From assembly GCA_035644935.1 (NCBI GenBank), contig DASQNO010000125.1:29140-93139 (forward strand): DNA of 64,000 bases, read 5' to 3'. The notes beneath the pieces were generated by a model that saw only the letters and a program-made list of their open reading frames with translations, was not told the DNA's origin and ran no database searches. Every line of letters starts with the position of its first letter. Position 1 is the stretch's first letter. The stretch comes from CADCVW01 sp035644935 (GTDB lineage: Bacteria > Pseudomonadota > Alphaproteobacteria > Sphingomonadales > Sphingomonadaceae). Position numbers and translations under genes: made by a program. Shown here in pieces: positions 17,525 through 26,216 of this stretch.

Positions 17525-18886
17525 TCAGCGAGCGGGCAGCGTCAGCGTGAAGCGGGCGCCCTGCCCGGGCGCAGAATCTACCGCGATGTCGCCGCCCATC
17601 GCGCGGGCGAGGCGGCGGGCGATGTAGAGGCCAAGGCCCGTGCCGCCCGGCTCGGCCGGGTCCACTCGTTCGAACTTGTGGAAGATGCGCGCCTGGTCTT
17701 CCGGCGCGATTCCCTTGCCCTGGTCGGCGACGACGATCGCGGCGAGGTCGCCTTCCCGTTCGGTGCGTACCCACACCATGCCGCCGGGCGGCGAGTAGCG
17801 CACCGCGTTGCCGATAAGGTTGACGAGGATCTGCAACGTGCGCCGGAACTCGCCGGTGGCGCGCATGCTGTCCGTCTCTTCCGGCCGGTCGATGCGGACG
17901 TTTCCCGACGCGGCGCGTACCGAAAGAAGGCCAGCGGCACGGCGCGCGACGTCGGCAAGGTCGAGTTCCTCGCGCGCCGGGCGAAAATCGGGACGTTCGA
18001 TTGCCTGCAGGTCGACGAGATCGTCGACGAGGCTGAGCAGATGCCGCCCGGCGGCGGCGATGTCGGTTGCGTAGGCGGCATATTCGCTGCGCAAGGGACC
18101 TTCGCTCTGCGCCTGCAGGTCTTCGGCATTGGCGATGATGCGATCCAGAGGGCTGCGCAGGGCTTCGTCGAGGCGCTCGGAAAAGGCGCTTCCGTCGGGC
18201 ATGTCGGGTGCCGGTGGAACTTCGGCGTCCTCGTCGATCCGAGCGGCGGTGCCGCGGAAACCGGCGAAGCGGCCATGGCCGTCCTTCATCGGCAGGCCGG
18301 TCAGCCGGTAGCGCTCGCCGCCGCCGTCGCGCAACGCCGCCTGCTGGCCGTCGAAGCGGCGGTGCTCGGCAAGCGCGGTCAGCACGCGCAGGTCGCCGTC
18401 GGCGTCCTCGATGAAGCTGAACAGGCGCGTCAGCGGCGCGCCGATCAGCGGGCGCGTGTCGCCGCCCACCGCGCTGATCGCCGCGGGCGACAGGCCGGTC
18501 AGGCGCAGCGCGTCGTCGGTTTCCCAGTGCCAGTCCGCGCCCGGGTCGACGCGCAGCGCGCGCGCCGTGGGTTCCGCGCGCGACAGGCCGACGCGCGGGC
18601 GGCGCTGCCAGCCGGTGACGGTCAGTGCGATCTCCTTGCCGTCGGGTTCGGCGCGCACCCAAATGTCCAACTGTCCTTCGCCATCGCTCGCCACGGCGCT
18701 GCGCGACACGGTGATGCGCAGCCGCCGCGCCAGCCGGACGATGTCGGCGATCTGCGCCACCGCCACGGGCGAGCCGATGCGCCCGCCGGCGCGCGCATTC
18801 AGCCGGGCGAGGCGGTCATCAGCTGCGACCAGTGCGCCCGACGCGTCGACGCGTCCGCTGACTGTAAGGTCCTGAGCGGCGGTCAC
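17525..18886 (-). CDS. Histidine-kinase-like protein lacking the phospho-acceptor histidine
   Basis: 453 residues from GTG 18886, which overlaps the upstream stop (GTGA). A PAS-like region (about 115-215) is followed by a dimerisation helix and an intact ATPase: N box NLIGNAVRYSP (Asn360), G1 ADQGKGIAPED, F box IFHKFERVD, G2 GGTGLGLYIARRLARAMGG. In the H-box the usual HELRTPL reads EALRSPL, with Glu241 where the phospho-His should be. ATP binding is likely, conventional autophosphorylation is not. No transmembrane segment. Probable operon with the DUF2336 protein. Confidence 0.85.
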   Translation of the reverse strand: MTAAQDLTVSGRVDASGALVAADDRLARLNARAGGRIGSPVAVAQIADIVRLARRLRITVSRSAVASDGEGQLDIWVRAEPDGKEIALTVTGWQRRPRVGLSRAEPTARALRVDPGADWHWETDDALRLTGLSPAAISAVGGDTRPLIGAPLTRLFSFIEDADGDLRVLTALAEHRRFDGQQAALRDGGGERYRLTGLPMKDGHGRFAGFRGTAARIDEDAEVPPAPDMPDGSAFSERLDEALRSPLDRIIANAEDLQAQSEGPLRSEYAAYATDIAAAGRHLLSLVDDLVDLQAIERPDFRPAREELDLADVARRAAGLLSVRAASGNVRIDRPEETDSMRATGEFRRTLQILVNLIGNAVRYSPPGGMVWVRTEREGDLAAIVVADQGKGIAPEDQARIFHKFERVDPAEPGGTGLGLYIARRLARAMGGDIAVDSAPGQGARFTLTLPAR

Positions 18887-19959
18887 GCGCCGAACTCCCG
18901 ATCGGCCAGAGCGCGATTGAGCGCCACGATCGCATCCCGATAGGCGGTGGGCAGCGTCAGACCCACGAGGGCCCGGGCAGCGGCTGCGTGATCGCACCCG
19001 TCGAACACATCAGCCTCCGCGATCGGATCGGCGGTCAGCGCGAGCAGGATTCCGGCGGCCGTCTCCCGGTCGAGATTGGCGGCGCGCAGCACCACAGCCA
19101 AACGCCCGTCCGCGGGGTCGACGACGACGTTCCAGCATTCCTCGTTGGGCACGCCGGCAACGGTGGCAAGGGCGGCGGTGAACGCGCCCACCTGCCCGCG
19201 CTCGATCAGCATGCGCAGCAGAGTCCCGTCGAGACGATCCTTGGCGGCGAACAGCGCGGCAAAGCGGGCGTGACCGGGCCGCAGCCCTTCGCCTTCGTCA
19301 TGCCGGGCGAGCACGGCCGCGACCGCCGGGGTCAGGATCGCGTCGGCATCGACCGGACTAAACGCGTTGTAGGTACAGAGATAATGACGCAGCGCGGCCG
19401 CGACCTGCCAGACGAGCCAGTGCGCGACATCCGCGGGAAGATCATCCGGGTGCAACGCGGGCGCGCCGAACCGATCGACGCGGCGCGCGTCCGCCACCGC
19501 CAGCGCCACGGCGGCGGCGGCGATCTCCGGATCGGCGTCGTCCGCCAGCCGGCCGGCACCGCCCGCGTCGGGTGCCAACCTGCGCGAAAGCACGAACTCC
19601 TCGGCGCGGCGCAGGACCACCCGGATCAGCGGCGGGTGCGCGAGCCGGCGCGCGTCGTGCAGCAGCGGCAAGGCTATAGGCACCGCCGTGGACGCGAGCG
19701 AGGCGGCGAGTTCGGCGCGCGCGGCGACGTGCGGGTGCAGCCAGCGCCTGAGGTCGCGCTCGAACCCGCCCGCGGCCGTATCGATCATCGTCGACATGTA
19801 GGCGCGGACGCGGTCGGACAATCGATGTCCGGCGGGAACGAACAGGTCGGCGGCGATGGCCGCGAGGCGCTGCGCGGGCGCCCGAGGCCGCTGCAGGGCG
19901 CAGGGATCCAGCGGCGCCGGCGCTGGCGCGTCCCCACGTATCGGCCATTCCGAAGACAT
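18883..19959 (-). CDS. DUF2336 domain-containing protein
   Basis: 358 residues, mostly alpha-helical and Ala/Leu/Arg-rich, with HEAT-like helical repeats (RRWLHPHVAARAELAASLAS; PLIRVVLRRAEEFVLSRRLA) typical of the alphaproteobacterial DUF2336 family. No enzyme motif. It sits between a kinase-like protein and an Hpt-like protein, so a scaffold or signalling role is plausible but not shown. The next gene starts within its last codon. Confidence 0.75.
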   Translation of the reverse strand: MSSEWPIRGDAPAPAPLDPCALQRPRAPAQRLAAIAADLFVPAGHRLSDRVRAYMSTMIDTAAGGFERDLRRWLHPHVAARAELAASLASTAVPIALPLLHDARRLAHPPLIRVVLRRAEEFVLSRRLAPDAGGAGRLADDADPEIAAAAVALAVADARRVDRFGAPALHPDDLPADVAHWLVWQVAAALRHYLCTYNAFSPVDADAILTPAVAAVLARHDEGEGLRPGHARFAALFAAKDRLDGTLLRMLIERGQVGAFTAALATVAGVPNEECWNVVVDPADGRLAVVLRAANLDRETAAGILLALTADPIAEADVFDGCDHAAAARALVGLTLPTAYRDAIVALNRALADREFGA

Positions 19960-19983
19960 TGCGTGCGTGTAGCGCGAACGAAG

Positions 19984-21189
19984 TTAAATCGCCGCTAATC
20001 CTTTGCGGCCGGTGCGCCGCTGCAGCCAGAGGAACGATGCCGCGGCATAGCCGGCGACCGCGACCAACCCGAGCGTCCAGAGCCCGGCGAGCCCGAACGG
20101 CAGGGCCGCGAGAATGCAGGTCTTGCGGGTCGCGAGCCATGGCGGCGCCGGCGGGGCGCCACGGCCGCGTTCGACGGCGGCGGCATGCAGAAAGGCGATC
20201 GCCGCGGCGGCGGTGGCGAGCGCCCCCCAGCCGGCGATGTCGCGAGCCAGGTCGACGCCGGCCGCGGCCAGCGCCGCCAGTGCCGCCCAGGACGTGTAGC
20301 GCCGCAGCTTATCGCCGCGCCCGAGCGGCCGCATGCGCAACGCCCCCAGCCGGTCGCCGATGCCGTCCATGGGCACCGCGAGCACCAAAGCGGCCAGCGC
20401 CCAGCCGCGCGCTCCGCCCAGATAGAGAATCACCGCCCCAGCCGTCAGCGCCAGCGCCAGCATCAGCAGCCAGCGCGGACGTACGCCCGTTCCCATCAGC
20501 CGATCGACCGCGAATTCTTCGACGATGGGGGTGAGGTAGCGCTCTACCCAGTCGGCGCGCGCGCCGCGCGCGCTGGCCAGGATATGCCGCTGCGCATCGA
20601 CCAGGTCGCCGCGCGCGCGCGCGACCAGCAGCATCGGCGCGCCCGGGCCCACTGGCGCCGCGAGGTGACGTGCGCCATGCTGGACCAGCCGGCGAAGCAG
20701 CGTCGATTGCATGTCCCAGTCGCCCAGCATCGCGGCCGTGGCGGCTAGCTCCGCCCCGTCGGTCAGCGCGAGACCCGCCCAGCGCTGACCCGCGTCGAGC
20801 CGTTCGAACGCATCCAGACCGATATTGTCCGCCAGCGTCAGCACGGCGGGTCCGCCTGCGGCCGCGACCCGTTCCAGGCTAGGCGCATCGGCGAACAGCC
20901 CGTCAGCGAGCACCAGCACCGAATCGTCGGCCGCGAAATGATCCGCCGCTTCGCGCGAACTGCGCGCCAGCTGCACCGCGACGCCTTCGCCGGTCAGCCG
21001 GTCGACCGCGGCGATCAGCGAGGCGGGCATGCGTTCGACGAGCAGCACGACGGGGCTCGCCCCCGCCGCCTGCGCCAGGCGCGCCTGATATTCGACAAGC
21101 GTGCGCCCGGCCAGCGGCAAGGTTGCCGCCAGTTCGCCCGAACCCCCGCTCGCCTCCTGATATGCCGAAATCAGCGCTCCGAGCGCCAT
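19984..21189 (-). CDS. Membrane protein with nucleotidyltransferase-like N-half and CDP-alcohol phosphatidyltransferase-like C-half
   Basis: 401 residues from ATG 21189 (AAGGGA at good spacing; ATG 21210 is weaker). The N-terminal 200 residues are soluble and Rossmann-like (LPLAGRTLVEYQARLAQAAG, reminiscent of nucleotidyltransferases). The C-terminal half has about six membrane helices and a motif MDGIGDRLG...PLGRGDKLRR that recalls the CDP-alcohol phosphatidyltransferase DG..AR...G...D signature but lacks part of it. A bifunctional phospholipid-headgroup enzyme is possible; loss of activity is equally possible. Confidence 0.5.
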   Translation of the reverse strand: MALGALISAYQEASGGSGELAATLPLAGRTLVEYQARLAQAAGASPVVLLVERMPASLIAAVDRLTGEGVAVQLARSSREAADHFAADDSVLVLADGLFADAPSLERVAAAGGPAVLTLADNIGLDAFERLDAGQRWAGLALTDGAELAATAAMLGDWDMQSTLLRRLVQHGARHLAAPVGPGAPMLLVARARGDLVDAQRHILASARGARADWVERYLTPIVEEFAVDRLMGTGVRPRWLLMLALALTAGAVILYLGGARGWALAALVLAVPMDGIGDRLGALRMRPLGRGDKLRRYTSWAALAALAAAGVDLARDIAGWGALATAAAAIAFLHAAAVERGRGAPPAPPWLATRKTCILAALPFGLAGLWTLGLVAVAGYAAASFLWLQRRTGRKGLAAI

Positions 21190-21302
21190 GCCATTCCCTT
21201 GAACACCCATCCGGGGGATAGGTCACCGGCGGGAATGTTGCCAGAGCTTTGGAAGGCCGAAGACGCGATCACGGAGCGGAGGAAGAACGAGCCGGCGGAG
21301 GT

Positions 21303-21602
21303 CTAGCCCGCCAGTTCCGCAATGGCCTGCGCGATCTTGCGTTGCACGACAGGGTCGCCAGGCGCGCCCGCTTCGGCTTCCAGCGCGATCTCGACGAGGC
21401 CGGACATGCCGAAGCTGGCGGCTAGGCCCTTCAGGCGTCCGGCGGCAAGCTGCCAGTTTGCGTCGCAACGCGCGCGGGCGAGCAGGTCCATATGACGGCG
21501 CGCGCTTTCCAGAAACGCAGCGCGCAGCTCGGCGATCAGCGCGCGATCCTCGCCTGCGGCCAAGGCGAGGGCGGAAGTGAGGGAGCCGGGATCGAATGCC
21601 AT
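21303..21602 (-). CDS. Hpt-like domain protein lacking the phospho-histidine
   Basis: 99 residues from ATG 21602; the frame further upstream is antisense to the coiled-coil gene. A four-helix Hpt pattern is clear (ALIAELRAAFLESARRHMDLL; WQLAAGRLKGLAASFGMSGL), but the canonical AHxLKG reads AGRLKG, with Gly55 in place of His. It may be a docking or inhibitory relative of phosphotransfer proteins. Same strand as the phosphatidyltransferase-like gene and the kinase-like gene, which has lost its histidine in parallel. Confidence 0.65.
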   Translation of the reverse strand: MAFDPGSLTSALALAAGEDRALIAELRAAFLESARRHMDLLARARCDANWQLAAGRLKGLAASFGMSGLVEIALEAEAGAPGDPVVQRKIAQAIAELAG

Positions 21603-21681
21603 TCCGCTACATAGCCGCCGATGCGTTAAGACGGCCTTGCCGCGGGCTTTCGCCGGACCGCAAAGCTGGTAAACCCCGCGC

Positions 21682-24075
21682 ATGAACGCAGCCGTCCCCC
21701 AAGTGCAGCCTGATCCGGAGCTCGGCTCCACTCCCGTCGAGACCCCGCAGGAAACCGGACAGGCCTGGTTCCAGCATCATTTCGAGCACGAGGACGAGAC
21801 CGCGGAACCCGCATCGCCGCACCGGTCCGTCGTCGGCGGCTTCCTGATCGCATTGGCGCTATTGTGGACCGGCGCCGTGGCCTGGGCTGCGGGACAGGCC
21901 GCCGCGGCTGGGACGATGGGTGCGACGGGACTGATCGGCTGGGTCGCAACGGCAAGCGGCCCGCTGGCGCTTATCGGCCTCGGCTGGCTGCTGTTCGGGC
22001 GCAGTTCGCGCGGCGAGACGGTCAAGTTCACGCGCAGCGTCCAGGCGATGCGTGCGGAAAGTGAGTCGCTACAGGCGGTGCTCGGCGATATCGCGCAGCG
22101 ATTAAGCCACAACCGGATCCAGGTCGCGGAGGAGACCGGCCGCCTGATGCACCTGGGCGAGGAGGCCGCGGCGCGGCTTGGCGCGGTGACGCGCGATGTC
22201 GATGCCGGTGCGCAGGCGATGGCGCGTTATGCCGACCAGCTCGACCGCGCGGCGGGATCGGCGCGGACCGACATGGGCGTTCTGCTTGCCGACCTTCCCC
22301 GGGCAGAAGCGCAGACACGTAGCCTGTCCGAATTGCTGCGCAGCACCGGCGTCGACGCGCATGCGCAGGCGCAGGCGTTGGAGGCGCAGATCGGCGCGCT
22401 GACGCTGCGCGCGCGGGAAGCGGACGACGCCGTGGGCGGCGCGGCCGGGCGGCTGACGGCGCACGTCGCGCAAGTGGAAAGCGCCGCCGCGACGGCGACG
22501 GGACACCTGGAGCAGGCGACCGCGTCGATGAACGCGGGCGTGGACGGTACGCTCGCCCGCGCCGCGGAGGCGATCGAGGCGACGCGTCACAGCCTCGACG
22601 AACAGGGCCGGACGATGCTTGCCACCGTTGAGCAATCGCGCGCCGCGGCCGAGCTGGCGAGCGAGACCGCGGTGGCGTCGCTGAACACCAGGTTCGCCGA
22701 ACTGGGTGCGGGCGTCGAGGCGCTTGCCGCCCGCGTCGCCGATCAGGACCGGATAACGTCACGCTTGATCGAGGCGATCGGTGAGTCTCTGGGCTCAACC
22801 CAAAACCGCCTGACCGCGATCACCATCGAGGGCGAGACGCGCTTGGGCGCGTTCGGCGCGACGGCGGCGGCGCTGCAGGCGCATTTGGAAGTGCTGATGC
22901 AGACGGCGTCGGAAAGCGACCTGACCGTTGGCGCGCTTGCCGCCCGCAGCGACGCATTGAAAGCGGTGCTGGCGGGCATCGGCGGCGACGTCACCGACCG
23001 GCTGCCCGCCGGCATGGACGACCTGCACGCGCGCGCCGAGCGTAGCCGCGCGTTGACCGAGTCGCTGGCTCCGCAGGTGGAGGCGCTGGGCCGTGCCACC
23101 GGCGCGGCGCAGGCGCGGCTGGAGGCGGCGGCCGTGACGGCGGCGGAGCAGATGGAGCAGGCGAGCGGTGCCGCACAATCGCGGCTTGCCGAGGCGGAGA
23201 GCCTGGTTGCGCGTCAGGGCGGGGCGTTGGACGGGCTGGTGGCGCGACAGGACGATGCCTTGGCAACGCTGCTCGGCAAGCTGGACGGCGGCGTAGAGGC
23301 GATGCGGACGCAGGTCGGCGGGCTCAGCCAAGTCGTGGCGGAGGCCGACGCGCAGGCGGAAAAGCTGGCGCGCGACACGGGTCCCCAGCTTATCGAAGCC
23401 CTGCTGCGCGTCCGCGAGGCGGCGATGCAGGCGACCGAGCGCGCACGCGAGGCAATCGCTACCGCGATCCCAGACGCCGCGGCCCGTCTGGGCGACGCCA
23501 CGGGTGCGGCGATGCACGCGGCGATCACCGATCAGGTGGCGACGCAAATGGCGGAGCTCGATGCGCTGACTGCGCAGGCGGTGGACGCGGCCCGTGCCGC
23601 GTCCGAGCGGCTGACGCGGCAGATGCTGGCCATCGGCGAGACCACCGCGGCGGTGGAAGCGCGCATCGCGGAGGGTCAGGAGTCGTTGCGCGAAAACGAG
23701 CATGAGCAGTTCTCGCGCCGCGTGGCGCTGCTGATCGAATCGCTCAATTCGACATCGATCGACGTCGCCAAAATCCTGTCCAACGACGTCACCGACAACG
23801 CCTGGGCGCAGTATCTGAAAGGCGACCGCGGCGTGTTCACGCGGCGCGCGGTGCGCTTGCTCGACAATGGAGAGGCGCGCGAGATCGTCCGCCACTACGA
23901 GGCCGAGCCGGAATTCCGCGAACAGGTGAACCGCTACGTGCACGACTTCGAAGCGCTGCTTCGCCGCGTGTTGGCCGAACCTGACGGCTCACCGCTCAGC
24001 GTGACGCTGCTCTCGTCGGACGTCGGCAAGCTCTACGTAGCGCTGGCGCAGGGTATCGAGCGGATCCGGGCGTAA
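21682..24075 (+). CDS. Two-TM large coiled-coil protein (TipN-like architecture)
   Basis: 797 residues. An acidic N-terminal cytoplasmic segment (EHEDETAEPA) precedes two membrane helices (about 50-75 and 80-107), then some 560 residues of Ala/Glu/Arg-rich coiled coil with regular heptads, and a conserved C-terminal globular segment (SLNSTSIDVAKILSNDV; YLKGDRGVFTRRAVRLLD). Two N-terminal TMs plus a long coiled coil is the layout of the Caulobacter polarity factor TipN; homology is not established from the sequence alone. It is divergent from the Hpt-like gene. A role in cell polarity or organisation is inference. Confidence 0.7.
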   Translation: MNAAVPQVQPDPELGSTPVETPQETGQAWFQHHFEHEDETAEPASPHRSVVGGFLIALALLWTGAVAWAAGQAAAAGTMGATGLIGWVATASGPLALIGLGWLLFGRSSRGETVKFTRSVQAMRAESESLQAVLGDIAQRLSHNRIQVAEETGRLMHLGEEAAARLGAVTRDVDAGAQAMARYADQLDRAAGSARTDMGVLLADLPRAEAQTRSLSELLRSTGVDAHAQAQALEAQIGALTLRAREADDAVGGAAGRLTAHVAQVESAAATATGHLEQATASMNAGVDGTLARAAEAIEATRHSLDEQGRTMLATVEQSRAAAELASETAVASLNTRFAELGAGVEALAARVADQDRITSRLIEAIGESLGSTQNRLTAITIEGETRLGAFGATAAALQAHLEVLMQTASESDLTVGALAARSDALKAVLAGIGGDVTDRLPAGMDDLHARAERSRALTESLAPQVEALGRATGAAQARLEAAAVTAAEQMEQASGAAQSRLAEAESLVARQGGALDGLVARQDDALATLLGKLDGGVEAMRTQVGGLSQVVAEADAQAEKLARDTGPQLIEALLRVREAAMQATERAREAIATAIPDAAARLGDATGAAMHAAITDQVATQMAELDALTAQAVDAARAASERLTRQMLAIGETTAAVEARIAEGQESLRENEHEQFSRRVALLIESLNSTSIDVAKILSNDVTDNAWAQYLKGDRGVFTRRAVRLLDNGEAREIVRHYEAEPEFREQVNRYVHDFEALLRRVLAEPDGSPLSVTLLSSDVGKLYVALAQGIERIRA

Positions 24076-24078
24076 TGA

Positions 24079-24172
24079 CGTTTGTCGTCATCTCAGCGTA
24101 TGCTGGGATCTCGTTGAACCCGGACACCGCTCGTTTCACCCGCTGAGATCCCGGCATGCGCCGGGATAACGT
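24079..24172. repeat. REP-like paired palindrome, family A
   Basis: Facing hairpins (CTCAGCGTATGCTGGGATC and GATCCCGGCATGCGCCGGGA) between the convergent coiled-coil and DUF1467 genes. Shares CGTTTCACCCGCTGAGATCC with the copy at 17437. Confidence 0.7.
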
Positions 24173-24182
24173 GATGAAGCTC

Positions 24183-24458
24183 CTAACCTTTCGGCCGCTC
24201 GCCGATGCCCTGCAAGGCATCGGTGCCGATCCAGCCGTTGACGTAATTTGCGTAGTAAAGACCGAACGTCACCACCGACAGAACCAACGCCCGCACGACG
24301 ATCTTGCCGCCGCGGAAGACGTGCGGGGCGCTGTCCGCTTGGCCCGGCACGCGCTCGGCCCCCACCTCCTCGTGCGTTCTGACCCCGAACGGCAGCACCA
24401 AAAAGGCGCTCATCGCGAGAAACAGGAAATAGATGGCAATGGCGGAGCTGAGCTTCAC
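24183..24458 (-). CDS. DUF1467 family membrane protein
   Basis: 91 residues with two membrane helices (IAIYFLFLAMSAFLVLPFGV and VVRALVLSVVTFGLYYANYV) joined by a loop containing RTHEEVG and VPGQADSAP, both characteristic of DUF1467. Function unknown. It follows rnj by one base on the same strand, an association repeated across alphaproteobacteria. Confidence 0.88.
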   Translation of the reverse strand: MKLSSAIAIYFLFLAMSAFLVLPFGVRTHEEVGAERVPGQADSAPHVFRGGKIVVRALVLSVVTFGLYYANYVNGWIGTDALQGIGERPKG

Positions 24459-24459
24459 C

Positions 24460-26100
24460 TCAAGGAACGCGGACGATCAGAACCTCGACCACCGGCTTCT
24501 TGCCCGTCCAGGTCGTGGCGCTCTTGCGCACCGCGAGGCGCACGGCTTCCGTCAGCTTGTCTGGGCTGGCCGCACCCTTCGCAACGGCCTGTGACGCCGC
24601 CTGGCTCGCATCGGCGAGGAAGTCGTCGCGGTCCTCCTCCACCGGCAGACCCTCGATGCGGATCTGCACCTTGCCACGCATCTTGCCCTTGGCGTCCACC
24701 GCCATCGCCACCGCCACCAGGCCGTTGACCGCCAGCTTGCGCCGCTCGTTCATCGTTGCGCCGTCGGCGGGAAGGATTACGTCGCCGTCGAGGATCAGCC
24801 GGCCGACGCGCGCCTTGCCCAGCGTCTTGGGCTTGCCGGGCGCCAGGCGTATCAGGTCGCCGTTCTCCTGGCGGATCGATTCGGGCACGCCCTGGGTCAA
24901 GGCGAAGCGGGCGTGTTCGGCCAGGTGCCGCATTTCGCCGTGCACGGGCACGACGACTTCCGGACGGATGAACTTGTACATGTCGGCCAGCTCGGGACGA
25001 CCCGGATGGCCCGACACGTGGACGTGACCCTGCCGCTCGGTGACGATGATGATGTTGCGGCGCGCCAGCTCGTTCTGGATGCGGCCGATGGCGACTTCAT
25101 TGCCCGGGATCTGGCGAGAGGAGAAGATCACCGTGTCGCCGTCCTCCAGCTTCAGCGGGTGGCTGTCGAACGCGACGCGCGACAGGGCGGCGCGGTCCTC
25201 GCCCTGCCCGCCCGTGCCGACGATCAGCACCTCCTTGCGCGGCAGGCGCATGGCCGTATCGAAGTCGACGGTTTCCGGGAAGTTCTCGAGATAGCCGGTC
25301 GCCTGCGCGACCTTGAGGATGCGGTTCAGCGAACGGCCGGCGACGCACAACGTGCGGCCGGTGTCGGCGGCAACCTGCCCCAGCGTCTGCAGCCGCGCGC
25401 CGTTCGACGCAAAAGTCGTGACCATGACGCGGCCCGTCGCGGCGGCGACGACCTCGTCGAGCCCGGTGCGCACCGTGGCTTCCGACCCAGACGCGTCGCG
25501 CGAGAAGATGTTGGTCGAATCGCAGACCAGCGCGCGGATGCCGATGTCGCCGATCACCGTCAGCTCTGCCGGCGTCGCGGGCGTGCCGATCTGCGGCGTC
25601 GGGTCCAGCTTCCAGTCGCCCGAGTGGAAGACGTTGCCGTACGGTGTCTGGATCAGCAGCGCGTTGGATTCGGGGATCGAGTGCGCCATCGGAACGTAAC
25701 GCAGGTCGAACGAGCCGAGCTTGATGGAGCCGCCGAGCTCGACGATCTTGAGCTTGACCTTGCCGAACAGCCCCTCCTCCTCGAGCTTGCCCGCGATCAG
25801 CCCGGCGGTGAACGGCGTCGCGTAGAGCGGCACGCCGAGTTCGGCGGCGAGGTACGGTATGGCGCCGATATGATCTTCGTGTCCGTGCGTCAGCACGATG
25901 CCGAGCAGGTCCTTGCGGCGCTCCTCGATGAAGCTGAGGTCGGGAAGGATGAGGTCGATGCCGGGATAGTTCGGATCGGCAAAGGTCATGCCGAGATCGA
26001 CCATCACCCACTTGCCGTCGCAGCCGTACAGGTTGACGTTCATGCCGATTTCGCCCGACCCGCCGAGGGCCAGGAAGAGCAGTTCTTTGGAGGGAGTCAT
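24460..26100 (-). CDS. rnj: Ribonuclease J
   Basis: 546 residues. Metallo-beta-lactamase domain with HGHEDHIGA zinc motif and HSIPESNA, beta-CASP insert (STNIFSRDASGSEATV) and RNase J C-terminal domain with HVSGHPGRPELADMYK and PVHGEMRH. Endo- and 5'-exoribonuclease acting in RNA maturation and decay. Downstream of nuo-birA-coaX on the same strand, separated from coaX by a family A repeat. Confidence 0.95.
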   Translation of the reverse strand: MTPSKELLFLALGGSGEIGMNVNLYGCDGKWVMVDLGMTFADPNYPGIDLILPDLSFIEERRKDLLGIVLTHGHEDHIGAIPYLAAELGVPLYATPFTAGLIAGKLEEEGLFGKVKLKIVELGGSIKLGSFDLRYVPMAHSIPESNALLIQTPYGNVFHSGDWKLDPTPQIGTPATPAELTVIGDIGIRALVCDSTNIFSRDASGSEATVRTGLDEVVAAATGRVMVTTFASNGARLQTLGQVAADTGRTLCVAGRSLNRILKVAQATGYLENFPETVDFDTAMRLPRKEVLIVGTGGQGEDRAALSRVAFDSHPLKLEDGDTVIFSSRQIPGNEVAIGRIQNELARRNIIIVTERQGHVHVSGHPGRPELADMYKFIRPEVVVPVHGEMRHLAEHARFALTQGVPESIRQENGDLIRLAPGKPKTLGKARVGRLILDGDVILPADGATMNERRKLAVNGLVAVAMAVDAKGKMRGKVQIRIEGLPVEEDRDDFLADASQAASQAVAKGAASPDKLTEAVRLAVRKSATTWTGKKPVVEVLIVRVP

Positions 26101-26130
26101 GAGGGAGAGAAGTACTTTCTATAATCACGC

Positions 26131-26213
26131 GTCATGCCAGCGAAGGCTGGCATCTCGGCGGGTGAAGAGTGCTGTGTTGGTTCTCGCCGGGATGCCGGCT
26201 GTCGCCGCAACGA
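26131..26213. repeat. REP-like paired palindrome, family A
   Basis: GTCATGCCAGCGAAGGCTGGC, then about 30 bases further TCGCCGGGATGCCGGC, filling the gap between coaX and rnj. Because it lies inside a co-directional gene set it may make mRNA hairpins. Confidence 0.65.
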
Positions 26214-26216
26214 CGA

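Noticed and set aside
19980..19999. CtrA-like TTAG-N7-TTAA
   Set aside because: Overlaps the last codons of the phosphatidyltransferase-like gene and has one mismatch; chance occurrence likely.
22795..23943. 382-codon minus-strand frame opposite the coiled-coil gene
   Set aside because: Mirror of the Ala/Glu-rich coiled coil; no recognisable domain.
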